A DNA stretch of 64,000 nucleotides, taken from contig NZ_JAUEPM010000003.1 in assembly GCF_030406385.1 (NCBI RefSeq), positions 62,001 to 126,000 on the forward strand, read 5' to 3'. The first letter of the stretch is position 1. Each line of letters starts with the position of its first letter. Source of the DNA: Microbacterium oryzae. GTDB taxonomy: Bacteria; Actinomycetota; Actinomycetes; Actinomycetales; Microbacteriaceae. The translations under genes were made by a program, and so were the position numbers. Of the stretch, positions 1 through 7,105 are shown piece by piece. A model generated the notes under the pieces. It ran no database searches. It had not been told where the DNA came from and saw nothing but the letters and a program-made list of their open reading frames with translations.

Positions 1-223
1 AGGACGTGCGTCGCGCCACCGTCGAGCGCGCGTCCCCGCGCTGCGTCGCCCGCCACAACCAGTCCCGGAGCGCGTCGAGATCGACCGCGTCGAGTTCGCG
101 ATCGCCCACCGCGGACACGAGGTCGGCGAGATCCGCGCGGTATGCGCGCACGGTCGCCGGAGACAGGCGCCGCACGTTCTCGAGGTGCACGGCGAAGGCA
201 TCGATCGCGCGGGACAGCTGCAT
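1..223 (-). CDS. xerC: Tyrosine recombinase XerC, N-terminal part (cut by window edge)
   Basis: The reverse frame encodes about 74 residues starting MQLSRAIDAF and containing the helix pattern SPATVRAYRADL, which is the SAM-like core-binding domain of XerC/XerD-type tyrosine recombinases. The family resolves chromosome dimers at dif together with XerD. The catalytic domain lies beyond position 1, so no active-site residue is visible. An in-frame GTG lies two codons upstream of the chosen ATG (221-223) and could be the start instead. xerC next to dprA is a usual actinobacterial arrangement, which supports the call. Confidence 0.8.
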   Translation of the reverse strand, partial: MQLSRAIDAFAVHLENVRRLSPATVRAYRADLADLVSAVGDRELDAVDLDALRDWLWRATQRGDARSTVARRTS

Positions 224-285
224 GCTCACATCGTCTCGCCGTCGGGAGGCCAGCCGCGGCCGCCGCGCCGCCATACAGTGCTCAC

Positions 286-753
286 ATGGACACCTGGCTT
301 CCCGCCGACTTCGAGCACCCCGCCTTCGTCGCGCTCGACGGCGAAGCGCACCTTCGTCCCATCCGGGCGGCAGACGCGGACATCGACATGATCGCGGTGA
401 TGAGCCATCGGCGCATGCTCTGGGAGATCTACGGCGAGGCCTGGGGATGGCCGCCCGCTGGGATGACCCGCGAGCAGGACGAGGAGGACCTCGCCCGTCA
501 TGCCCGCGAGATGGTCGAGCACAGGTCCTTCAACTACGCCGTCCTCGCCTCCGACGAGAGCGCGCTCTACGGCTGCGTCTACATCGACCCCGTCGAGACC
601 GAGGACGCTCCGAACGCGGCGGAGGTGTCATGGTGGGTGATCCCCTCGGCGCCCGCGTCGGTCCGGAGGGACCTCGACGCGTTCGTGCCGCGGTGGCTCG
701 CGTCGAGCTGGCCGTTCGCCGAGATCCGATACCCGTTCAACGACGCGGCATGA
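286..753 (+). CDS. GNAT-family N-acetyltransferase
   Basis: The protein has 155 residues starting MDTWLPADFEHP. The order of elements fits a GNAT acyltransferase: an early LRPIRAADAD strand-helix, a middle FNYAVLASDE strand, a GCVYIDP strand, and the hydrophobic VSWWVIPS segment where acetyl-CoA would dock. A perfect R/Q-x-x-G-x-G/A loop is not visible, so the substrate cannot be named and activity is not certain. An upstream in-frame extension exists but has shadow-like Arg-rich composition, so I placed the start at the ATG at 286. It is convergent with the CsbD-like gene, with a hairpin between them. Confidence 0.7.
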   Translation: MDTWLPADFEHPAFVALDGEAHLRPIRAADADIDMIAVMSHRRMLWEIYGEAWGWPPAGMTREQDEEDLARHAREMVEHRSFNYAVLASDESALYGCVYIDPVETEDAPNAAEVSWWVIPSAPASVRRDLDAFVPRWLASSWPFAEIRYPFNDAA

Positions 754-755
754 CG

Positions 756-786
756 GCGGACCTCCTCCGAACAGGAGACGGTCCGC
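756..786. terminator. Hairpin between convergent genes
   Basis: GCGGACC (756-762) pairs with GGTCCGC (780-786), with further pairing in between. It sits between the stop of the GNAT gene and the stop of the convergent CsbD-like gene. No T-run is visible, which is common for actinobacterial terminators. Confidence 0.55.
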
Positions 787-810
787 GGTCACGACGTCGG
801 ACCCGGCGGC

Positions 811-981
811 CTACTTGAACGCGTCCTTGATGTTCTCACCGGCGTTCTTGAGATCGGCTCTCGTCTGGTCGCCCTTGCCCTCGTGCTCGAGGCGCTCGTC
901 GTCGGTGGCCTTGCCCGCGGCCTCCTTCGCCTTCCCGGCGAGCTCCTCCGCGGCGTTCCTGATCTTGTCGTCGAGGCCCAT
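811..981 (-). CDS. CsbD-family small stress protein
   Basis: A 56-residue reverse-strand protein starting MGLDDKIRNAAEELAGKAKE and ending NIKDAFK. The Lys/Glu/Ala-rich composition, the KAKEAAGKATDDE stretch and the length match CsbD-like proteins, small cytoplasmic proteins usually induced by general stress through alternative sigma factors. The molecular function of the family is not known. The ATG at 981 follows a purine-rich stretch. It ends against a hairpin shared with the convergent acetyltransferase gene. Confidence 0.8.
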   Translation of the reverse strand: MGLDDKIRNAAEELAGKAKEAAGKATDDERLEHEGKGDQTRADLKNAGENIKDAFK

Positions 982-1114
982 GATGCGTCCTTTCGCGATG
1001 CAGTCTGCGGATCAACGAAACTAGGCCCGGCGCCGCTCCCGGACAAGGGGTGGACAACTCCGCGCGGCTGCGCCGGCTCGACGATCACCGGAGCGGCGGC
1101 TACTCGTCCGCACA

Positions 1115-2275
1115 TCAGCTGAGCACCCACCCGCCCGGGACGCTCCGCACCTCCCCCGCGAGCTCCAGCAGGCCCAGCGCCGCCTGCACGTCGCCGACGG
1201 CGAGGCCGCTGCGGCGGGCGATCTCCGGGACGTCGCGCGCCGTGCGCGAGGCGAGCGCATCGCGCACGCGCACCTCCTCCGCCGACGGCTCTCTCGCGCG
1301 GTCCCCCGCGTCGAGTCCCTCGCCGAGAAGCTCCAGCACGTCCGCGGTCGAGGTGATGCACTGCGCGTCGAACTCGCGCAGCAGACGGTGGCACCCGGCG
1401 GATGTGGCGCTCGTCACGGGACCGGGAACGGCGCCCAACGGCCGGCCGAGCGCGGCGGCGTGCCCCGCGGTGTTGAGCGTTCCGCTCCGGGCGCCTGCCT
1501 CGACCACGACGGTGGCGGCGGTCAGTGCGGCGATCAGTCTGTTGCGCTGCAGGAAGCGCCATTTCGTCGGTGTCGATCCCGGAGCGCTCTCGCTGACGAT
1601 CGCTCCGGTGCGCGCGAGCTCGGTGAGGAGCCGCGCATGGCCCGCCGGGTAGACCCGGTCGGCGCCGCCGGCGACCACAGCGACAGTCAGCCCGCCGCTC
1701 CCGAGGGCGGCGCGATGGGCGGCCCCGTCGATGCCGTACGCAGCACCCGATGCGATCGCCACCTCCCGCACCGAGAGGTCCCCCGCCAGCTCCGCCGCGA
1801 CGTGCTCGCCGTACGGCGTGGCCGCCCGGGCGCCGACGATCGCGACCGATCGCGCCAGCCGCGCGAGCGCCGCCCGATCGCCACGCACCCAGAGTGCGAG
1901 CGGTGCGTGGGCTGCCAGATCATCCAGCTGCAGGGGCCACGACTCCTCCTCGGGCGTGAACAGGGCGAGCTCCGCCTTCGCAGCGTCCTGCAGAGTGCGC
2001 GCGACGAAGGAGGCCTCCAACCGCGGGCGCCACCGCGCGGACGCCGCCGACAGCGTCTGCGGAGCGAGCTGCAGCGCTGCCAGCTCCGGATCACGCAACC
2101 CGGCCTCGGCCATCCGGAGCGCGCGAGCGGGACCGAACGCGGCCACAAGGGTGCCCGCGGTGCCGTCCCCCGGCTCGGTGATCGCGGTCCACGCCGCGCG
2201 AGCCAGGCGATCGGGGTCGCCGGCGCCGACTCGCGCTCCGCCCGCCCGCACGGCGGGCTCATCGAGGAGGCTCAT
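1115..2275 (-). CDS. dprA: DNA-processing protein DprA
   Basis: A 386-residue protein. DprA binds incoming single-stranded DNA and loads RecA during transformation. The Rossmann-like domain is clear: SVAIVGARAATPYG, then SGAAYGIDGAAHRAAL, VVAGGADRVYPAGH, FLQRNRLIAALTAATVVVEAGARSG split over the middle, and PGPVTSATSAGCHRLL. A C-terminal winged-helix (about 320-386) follows. The ATG at 2275 overlaps the comM stop (ATGA), so dprA was translationally coupled to comM. The element inserted in comM now separates dprA from the original upstream promoter, so expression would depend on a new or internal promoter. The frame itself is intact. Confidence 0.95.
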   Translation of the reverse strand: MSLLDEPAVRAGGARVGAGDPDRLARAAWTAITEPGDGTAGTLVAAFGPARALRMAEAGLRDPELAALQLAPQTLSAASARWRPRLEASFVARTLQDAAKAELALFTPEEESWPLQLDDLAAHAPLALWVRGDRAALARLARSVAIVGARAATPYGEHVAAELAGDLSVREVAIASGAAYGIDGAAHRAALGSGGLTVAVVAGGADRVYPAGHARLLTELARTGAIVSESAPGSTPTKWRFLQRNRLIAALTAATVVVEAGARSGTLNTAGHAAALGRPLGAVPGPVTSATSAGCHRLLREFDAQCITSTADVLELLGEGLDAGDRAREPSAEEVRVRDALASRTARDVPEIARRSGLAVGDVQAALGLLELAGEVRSVPGGWVLS

Positions 2276-3552
2276 GCCACCACTCCCTTCTTGAGGAACA
2301 GCGCCCGTCCCACGTCGGCCGCCGTCGGCCGTTCGTGACCGGCGAGATCGGCGACCGTCCACGCCACGCGCAGAACCCGGTCGTAGCCACGCAGCGTGAG
2401 GACTCCGCGCTGCAGCGCCACGTCGAGTGAACGCACGGCTGCGGAGTCGAAGGCGCACGGACCGCGGCGCAGCCAGACGCCGGGGACGTCCACGTTGACC
2501 TTCCACGGCGTGCCCTCCAGCCGTCGACGGGAGCGCGCCCGTGCGGCCAGCACGCGGCTTCTCGCGGCGGCGGACGTGGTGCCGTCCGCGCCGCGCGTCT
2601 GCGCGATGCTGGCGATCCGCTCGACCTTGAGGTCGATGTCGATGCGGTCGAGCAGCGGTCCGGACAGCCGCTGCGCGTAACGCCGGATGAGGTGCGGCGA
2701 GCAGGTGCAGTCCCCGCCGCGCACCCCGTACTCCCCGCACGGACACGGGTTCTTCGCCAGGACGAGCTGGAAGCGCGCCGGGAACCGCGCGGTGAACCCG
2801 GCCCGGTGGATGTCGATGCTGCCCTGCTCGAGCGGCTGCCGCAGGGCGTCGAGCGTGGATGCCACGGCCTCGGTCGCCTCGTCGATGAACAGGACCCCGC
2901 GGCTGGCGCGCGCGATGGCACCCGGGCGCGCGACCCGCGATCCGCCGCCGATGAGCGCCGCCGTCGATGCGGAGTGGTGCGGCGCCTCGAACGGGGGGCG
3001 TCGATCGAGACGCGTGACCTGCTCGCCGGCGAGCGACCGGACCGAGGCGACCTCGAGCGCGGCCTCGTCGTCGAGCGGCGGAAGGATCCCGGGCAGTCTG
3101 CGAGCGAGCATGGTCTTGCCGGCACCGGGCGGCCCCGACATCAGCAGATGGTGCCCACCGGCCGCGGCCACGATGAGCGCCTCGATGGCGTCCTGCTGTC
3201 CGACGACGTCGACGAGATCCAGCTCCTCGGCGGCGACCGGCGCTGCTGTCGCCCCTGGCACCGGCGCCACGTCTGGCACCTCGACCTCCGCGCCGTGCCA
3301 GGCGGCGACCTGCGCCAGCGACACCGCCGCGCGCACCTCGGCGCCCACGACGAGCTCGGCTTCCTCACGGTTGCCCCACGGCACGATCACCCGCGGGCGA
3401 CCGGCTGCGACCGCGGCACGCACCGCGGGCAGCACGCCGGCCACCGGCCGGAGCCGCCCATCGAGCCCGAGCTCGCCGAGATGCACGACTGCCGCGACGC
3501 TGGAGCGCCGCACCCGATCGTCAGTGGCGAGAGCGGCGACCGCGATCGCCAG
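2272..3552 (-). pseudogene. comM: comM (yifB) 3' fragment: ATPase part of Mg-chelatase-like protein
   Basis: This reverse-strand frame carries the C-terminal 427 codons of a ComM/YifB AAA+ protein, a helicase that promotes branch migration during recombination of transformed DNA. Visible are VHLGELGLDGRLRPV (end of the Lon-protease-like domain), Walker A GPPGAGKTM, Walker B VLFIDEATE, the Cys cluster CPCGEYG and the YAQRLSGPLLDRID region. The first 84 codons are at 17369-17620, on the far side of the inserted element. The open frame continues into the element to an ATG at 3690, so a hybrid protein with an element-encoded N-terminus could be made, but it would lack most of the N-terminal domain. 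It overlaps dprA by 4 bp. Confidence 0.92.
3546..3552. other. attL: attL core
   Basis: TCGCCAG on the plus strand (CTGGCGA in the comM sense). To its left is comM sequence encoding IAVAALATDD; to its right is element DNA. It is identical to the copy at 17368-17374. Large serine integrases exchange at a 2-bp centre within a short shared core, so the crossover dinucleotide must lie within these bases. Confidence 0.85.
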
Positions 3553-3975
3553 CGCGATTGTTGCAATGGGCCCTGTTCCGACATCGGACGCGCTTGCGAC
3601 ACGCCGGTCGGACTCTCCACGGTGAAGGGCATGTCGGCCATCGCCGAAAACCCGCGGTCTGTGGAGAACGTAGGGCGAAGGGTCCCACATCCGTACGAGG
3701 TCGGGGTTACTCGTCTCTTTCAGCCGCGTACGCCTGTGGATGGGTCGGTGGACCGCACTGTGGGAAACGGTGGAGAACTACACGGTTGTAACTACTAGCC
3801 CTAGTGGTGCCCCCCAAGGTCGGCACCCATATGTAGCATCGAAGAACCGTACGGGGATGACAAAACGACCCACCTCGGACGGTACCGAAAGCGGGTCGCA
3901 TGCCTCTCTGCCAGGAGAACAAGGCGAGCCTAGCTGGTTTCGGTGAACCCAAGGGTCGAGATCCTGGAGGATCTC
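3553..3975. other. Element left end without recognisable gene
   Basis: This 423-bp stretch next to attL holds no convincing gene on either strand. The open frames here have no ribosome-binding site and no family features. It contains four TGTGGA-type repeats (3660-3778) and probably the promoter of the YegP-like gene. The reverse frame fused to the comM 3' fragment begins here at 3690. Confidence 0.6.
3660..3778 (+). repeat. Four TGTGGA-type short repeats
   Basis: Related 10-mers occur at 3660-3669 (TGTGGAGAAC), 3735-3744 (TGTGGATGGG), 3759-3768 (TGTGGGAAAC) and 3769-3778 (GGTGGAGAAC). The last two are in tandem. They resemble degenerate DnaA boxes (TGTGGATAA) or protein-binding arm repeats near an attachment site. 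The function is not known. Confidence 0.4.
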
Positions 3976-4155
3976 ATGGCACAGTTCACAATCAAGCGCG
4001 CGAGCAACTCCGTCCACTACTACTGGACGCTGGCGGCCAACAACGGAGAGATTGTCGCCGTCTCCGAGACCTACAACTCGAAGGCCGCCGCGATGCATGG
4101 CATCAACTCGGTCAAGGCGATTGCCGGAACGGCCTGGGTCAACGACCTGGCCTGA
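3976..4155 (+). CDS. YegP-like DUF1508 domain protein
   Basis: A 59-residue protein starting MAQFTIKRASNS with WTLAANNGEIVAVSETY and SKAAAMHGINSVK. This matches the single DUF1508/YegP repeat, a small beta-beta-beta-alpha fold whose function is unclear and which is often found in mobile elements. The ATG at 3976 has an excellent GGAGG ribosome-binding site at 3966-3970; the open frame extends 11 codons further upstream without one. It is the first plus-strand gene inside attL. Confidence 0.85.
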   Translation: MAQFTIKRASNSVHYYWTLAANNGEIVAVSETYNSKAAAMHGINSVKAIAGTAWVNDLA

Positions 4156-4199
4156 CCTCCGCTCGGGAGAAAAACGCTCCCTGGAACCCATACGGCAAC

Positions 4200-4227
4200 G
4201 GGGTCCATCGCTTCCGCGGTGGACCCC
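4200..4227. terminator. Hairpin after YegP-like gene
   Basis: GGGGTCCA (4200-4207) pairs with TGGACCCC (4220-4227) around a 12-nt loop. It lies between the YegP-like gene and the next small gene, so it could be a terminator or a 5' leader structure. There is no T-run. Confidence 0.45.
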
Positions 4228-4258
4228 TTGTCGCATCCTCACGGAAAGGCTTCAACCC

Positions 4259-4378
4259 ATGCGGGAACCTCTAGCCACCAGCGAGATTCGCGACCTCCTT
4301 GACATGGTGGGCGTCGATACGGTCGCGGAGTTGATCGAGTTGCTGCGCGCCGCTCCTGGAACGGGAGCAACGAAATGA
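4259..4378 (+). CDS. Small hypothetical protein (39 aa)
   Basis: The frame starts MREPLATSEIRDLLDMVGVD and ends at TGA 4376-4378. A GGAAAGG ribosome-binding site lies about 10 nt upstream of the ATG. The sequence looks like two short amphipathic helices (EIRDLLDMV and VAELIELLRAA). I do not recognise a family. The good ribosome-binding site and the position before a terminator make it plausible. It may be co-transcribed with the YegP-like gene if the hairpin at 4200 does not terminate. Confidence 0.5.
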   Translation: MREPLATSEIRDLLDMVGVDTVAELIELLRAAPGTGATK

Positions 4379-4417
4379 AGGCGGATACCTCGGCGCGATG
4401 AGCCCAGCCCATGAGAA

Positions 4418-4453
4418 AGGGGCACCCCCGGCTGACTCGCCAGGAGTGCCCCT
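4418..4453. terminator. Bidirectional terminator between convergent genes
   Basis: AGGGGCAC (4418-4425) pairs with GTGCCCCT (4446-4453), with additional pairing inside the loop. It separates the small plus-strand gene ending at 4378 from the minus-strand lipoprotein gene ending at 4468. Confidence 0.65.
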
Positions 4454-4467
4454 CGGGAGAGGACGGG

Positions 4468-5205
4468 TCAGGAGAACATCTGGCGCAGCCTGTCGAGGTC
4501 GCCGGTCTCGAGCTCGCGGGAAATCACGTCCTTGTCCTGCTGGTTGGTGAACATTGCGGACAGCTCGTTGGCCCAGATTGCGCGCATGGTGTCCAGGTTG
4601 CCCGCATCGACAGCTGCACCCATCGCCTCAATGGCCTGCTGGTAGGGGATCTGCTGGAAGCCCTCGGGGAACTCAGGCGGCTGGTAGTACGGCACCCACG
4701 GAACGTCAGGGTTGGGGTTGAGCCAGAGCACCTGGCCGGGCTGGATCGTGCGGACGTGGTTGAGTACCCCAAGATCGCCTCCGTTCCGGATGCACAGTCG
4801 TTCGCCGATCACCTCGCCCACATCGCCTGGTGCGACGGTGTAGGACACAACGTTTCCGTCAGCGTCGAGGCTCACCTCGCCCTCGGCAAACTGTCGCGCG
4901 CCCTGGTCCTTGCGTTCCCCGATCAAGCTCGCGCTCATGCGGCCGAAGGTGATTGCCTTCATGCCCTTGCACTCCTCCGGCTCCGTGGCGTCCGGCGCGG
5001 AAGTGGCTTCCGGTGCCGACTCGGCTTCGCCAGCCGGGGTAGGAGATGCCTCGGACGTCTGCTCAGCGGCCGGGGCCGTAGTCGTCGCAGGTGCGGGGCT
5101 GGCAGTGCACCCAGCGAGCGCGGCTGCGGCGAGGACGACAGTCGCGAGCGACGTGAGCCTGGTTGCTTTGAGCATGCGGCAATTTTTGCGGAAATGGTCG
5201 AACAT
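4468..5205 (-). CDS. Putative lipoprotein of unknown function
   Basis: The protein has 245 residues. After MFDHFRKNCRMLKATRL comes a hydrophobic segment and the lipobox LAGC, then a low-complexity Ala/Thr/Pro/Glu linker and a soluble domain with ECKGMKAITF, GDVGEVIGERLCIRNGG and VLWLNPNPDVPWVP. It should be a lipid-anchored extracytoplasmic protein. I chose the ATG at 5205 because an AAAGGAG site lies 8 nt upstream. I do not recognise the soluble domain; the two Cys residues could form a disulfide. It lies 35 bp downstream of the membrane-anchored gene 5241-5741 and is probably in the same operon, downstream of the divergent C-box promoter. Confidence 0.75.
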   Translation of the reverse strand: MFDHFRKNCRMLKATRLTSLATVVLAAAALAGCTASPAPATTTAPAAEQTSEASPTPAGEAESAPEATSAPDATEPEECKGMKAITFGRMSASLIGERKDQGARQFAEGEVSLDADGNVVSYTVAPGDVGEVIGERLCIRNGGDLGVLNHVRTIQPGQVLWLNPNPDVPWVPYYQPPEFPEGFQQIPYQQAIEAMGAAVDAGNLDTMRAIWANELSAMFTNQQDKDVISRELETGDLDRLRQMFS

Positions 5206-5240
5206 ATGGGGCGCTCCTTTGGCGGTGTGATTTGGCACGG

Positions 5241-5741
5241 TCAGCTGTCGCAGATGTCGTCGGTGGCGAATCCCGAGGGGTGATCCACCGCGTGGTAGCC
5301 CTCGGAGACGGGGCTGATGCCGTCAGATACTTCAACCCGGTTCGCCGCAGGGAAGTTGTCGCCGGCCTGTGCCGCGTGGTCGCAGAGGTACAGCATCGCG
5401 TCGTTGCCGATCTTCTGAGCCAGCTCGTTGGTTGTCTCGGTGGGTACGTAGATGTAGGCCTTGCCAGCCGACATCGAGACGCTGTCAAACGTGAAGCCCG
5501 ACTCAGTCAGGAACTTCTCCAGGTCGAGCGGCGCGACGGCAGCCGGAGTCTCAGCCACGTTCGGCTCAGTCAAATCCCTCTGCCTCGGCTCGGCTATTGC
5601 CGCTGGGGTGACGTCGCCGCTCGGGTTGACGGCGGCGCCGATGCCACCCGCGATAAGGAACGCCGCGATGAGCAAGACCCACCACTTGAGATACCACGCC
5701 TTCTTTTGGACGGCTGAGGACTGAGGCTGCTGCTCGGACAT
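5241..5741 (-). CDS. Membrane-anchored protein of unknown function
   Basis: A 166-residue protein with a short cytoplasmic N-terminus (MSEQQPQSSAVQKKAWYLKW), one transmembrane helix (about residues 21-37, WVLLIAAFLIAGGIGAAV) and an extracytoplasmic domain of about 125 residues. The latter contains KFLTESGFTFDSVSMSAG, IYVPTETTNELAQ and two Cys (LYLCDHAA and the C-terminal DDICDS). No family recognised. A GAAGGAG site precedes the ATG. The C-box centre lies about 35 bp upstream, so the gene is likely controlled by the C protein and transcribed with the lipoprotein gene. Confidence 0.72.
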   Translation of the reverse strand: MSEQQPQSSAVQKKAWYLKWWVLLIAAFLIAGGIGAAVNPSGDVTPAAIAEPRQRDLTEPNVAETPAAVAPLDLEKFLTESGFTFDSVSMSAGKAYIYVPTETTNELAQKIGNDAMLYLCDHAAQAGDNFPAANRVEVSDGISPVSEGYHAVDHPSGFATDDICDS

Positions 5742-5759
5742 GCGCGGTGCTCCTTCGAG

Positions 5760-5793
5760 ATGTGACTCATAGTCCGTGGACTATGAGTAACAT
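5760..5793. promoter_or_regulatory. C-box-type operator (restriction-modification controller site)
   Basis: The 34-bp site is a near-perfect inverted repeat: ATGTGACTCATAGTCC (5760-5775), spacer GT (5776-5777), GGACTATGAGTAACAT (5778-5793). The 11-bp inner arms match perfectly and only one pair of the 16-bp arms is mismatched. The layout closely resembles the operator of C.Esp1396I-type controllers, with ATGTGACT at one end, TATAGTCCGTG-like bases in the middle and AACAT at the other end. It lies between divergent genes (starts at 5741 and 5812). TAACAT at 5788-5793 could serve as the -10 element of the C gene. Confidence 0.85.
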
Positions 5794-5811
5794 TAGCGTC
5801 AGCGTGGACGG

Positions 5812-6033
5812 ATGCCTGCCCCTCCCCATCGCGCTGCTTTTGGCGCGCGCGTGCGCGAGCTCAGGGTCGGTCAAGGCTGGTCACAAGAGGACTTTGCCCA
5901 CCGCGCGAAACTTGACCGCACGTACGTGTCGGGCATCGAGCGCGGCGTGCGGAACCCGACGCTCGACATCATCCACCGTCTCGCCGAGACGCTCGGCGTG
6001 CCTGCCGCCGAGCTCCTGATCGAACACCCGTGA
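5812..6033 (+). CDS. Controller (C) protein, XRE-type helix-turn-helix
   Basis: A 73-residue protein consisting of one HTH_3 domain. RVRELRVGQGWSQEDFAHRA holds helices 1-2, and DRTYVSGIERGVRNPTL is the recognition helix and following turn, which is characteristic of C proteins of restriction-modification systems. C proteins bind C-boxes as dimers, first activating and then repressing their own promoter, and so delay expression of the downstream gene. The ATG at 5812 is the first possible start, since an in-frame TAG lies at 5794-5796. A perfect C-box lies 18 bp upstream. Unlike normal C operons, no methyltransferase gene is present nearby. Confidence 0.85.
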   Translation: MPAPPHRAAFGARVRELRVGQGWSQEDFAHRAKLDRTYVSGIERGVRNPTLDIIHRLAETLGVPAAELLIEHP

Positions 6034-6099
6034 GACGTGGCCGCAGTTCGTCGGCGTGCGGTGGGCAGCGTTGTCGCGGCACAAACATAGAGTTACTCC

Positions 6100-6990
6100 A
6101 TGCCGAGACCTCTGCCTGAGCACGAAGAGAAGGACATCCGGAACTACGTCGAAAGTCAGAGCATTGATCACGACGACCCGGACAACCCGGACAATCTCGT
6201 TACTCTTGTGCAAAAGGTACGGAGCTATCGGCTGCTCGGCACTGACTACGACGTCTACGACGTGCACATGCCGAAGACGCGTTGGTGGGTCATCACGCAG
6301 GGAACGAACCTCTACGATCAGGCGCGCTTCCCGAACTACGACGAGGCGTTCTCGTTCCATGTCGGCATTATGATGCGCCTCTGGGAGCGTGATGGCGTCG
6401 CGATTGAAGAGGAACAAGAGGAAGAGATTGGCGCTGCGTGGAGGCGGGTTGAAGCCGCGCGCGACGCCATTGAGTCGGCCCGCGAGGCCGAGGACCTCCA
6501 GGCGATCGGCATCGTCTGTCGAGAGGCGATGATCGCCTTCGCCCGCGAGCATCAAACTGCCGCGTGGGTGAATCAGCCTGACGTTCCGCCGCGCGCTGCC
6601 GACTTCAAAGGATGGGCAACAGTGTTCGCTCAGTCGCTGTCCAGCGGACGGATGCGGCGGTACCTGAGCGATATCGCCGACAAGACCTGGGATGTCGCCG
6701 TCAGTCTTCAGCACGATGCGAACGCGACGGTGTGGGACGCCGAGGTCCTTATCGCTGCGACTGCCCACCTTCTTGACGTGTTCTCGACGTCGATGGTCAA
6801 GAACAAGCGGAAGCCACCGACCCGGTGCCCGAAGTGCGGTTCCTACAGGCTCAGCACCGACGGTGATATCACTGCGCGCGATGGGGAGCCGGGTTGGCAG
6901 CAGCGCGACGCCTGTGGTGCTTGCAGCTACCGGGGCGAGTACACGTTCACTCCATGGGAGTTCGAGACTGAGCTCGAGCTGAAGGAGTAG
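6100..6990 (+). CDS. Unknown protein with C-terminal zinc ribbon, in the restriction-enzyme position behind the C gene
   Basis: A 296-residue acidic protein. Residues 1-95 are a mixed domain with DYDVYDVHMPKTRWWVITQG. Residues 96-235 are mostly helical, with an EEEQEEE patch, REAMIAFAREH and a WDVAVSLQHDANATVWDAE stretch. The C-terminus has CPKC (243-246) and CGAC (272-275), a four-Cys zinc ribbon. It lies 66 bp after the C gene, where R-M operons carry the endonuclease, but I see no PD-(D/E)XK, HNH or GIY-YIG motif. It could be an unrecognised effector. The helical middle might be HEPN-like, but there is no clear R-x4-6-H motif. Confidence 0.7.
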   Translation: MPRPLPEHEEKDIRNYVESQSIDHDDPDNPDNLVTLVQKVRSYRLLGTDYDVYDVHMPKTRWWVITQGTNLYDQARFPNYDEAFSFHVGIMMRLWERDGVAIEEEQEEEIGAAWRRVEAARDAIESAREAEDLQAIGIVCREAMIAFAREHQTAAWVNQPDVPPRAADFKGWATVFAQSLSSGRMRRYLSDIADKTWDVAVSLQHDANATVWDAEVLIAATAHLLDVFSTSMVKNKRKPPTRCPKCGSYRLSTDGDITARDGEPGWQQRDACGACSYRGEYTFTPWEFETELELKE

Positions 6991-7053
6991 GTTGCTCAGC
7001 GCTAGGGCACGTCGCGTAAAGGCTTGAGCCAGCTATGGGACTCATCCTCGCAC

Positions 7054-7068
7054 CCTGGCTAAACCAGG
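7054..7068. terminator. Short hairpin between convergent genes
   Basis: CCTGG (7054-7058) and CCAGG (7064-7068) around CTAAA, between the zinc-ribbon gene ending at 6990 and the minus-strand gene ending at 7106. Weak but suitably placed. Confidence 0.35.
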
Positions 7069-7105
7069 CCCTTGGGAAGTTTCGTTTCGCGTCCCTGCTC
7101 GTGGA

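Noticed and set aside
2272..3690. An intact 472-residue ATPase gene starting at 3690
   Set aside because: The first 46 residues are element DNA fused to the ComM C-terminal part. The true N-terminus lies at 17620, so it is a fragment.
3778..4242. 154-residue reverse-strand protein
   Set aside because: It is antisense to the YegP-like gene, which has a good start and a known family.
6100..6990. Restriction endonuclease partner of the C protein
   Set aside because: Position fits, but I found no PD-(D/E)XK, HNH or GIY-YIG motif and no methyltransferase to protect the host, so it is described as unknown.
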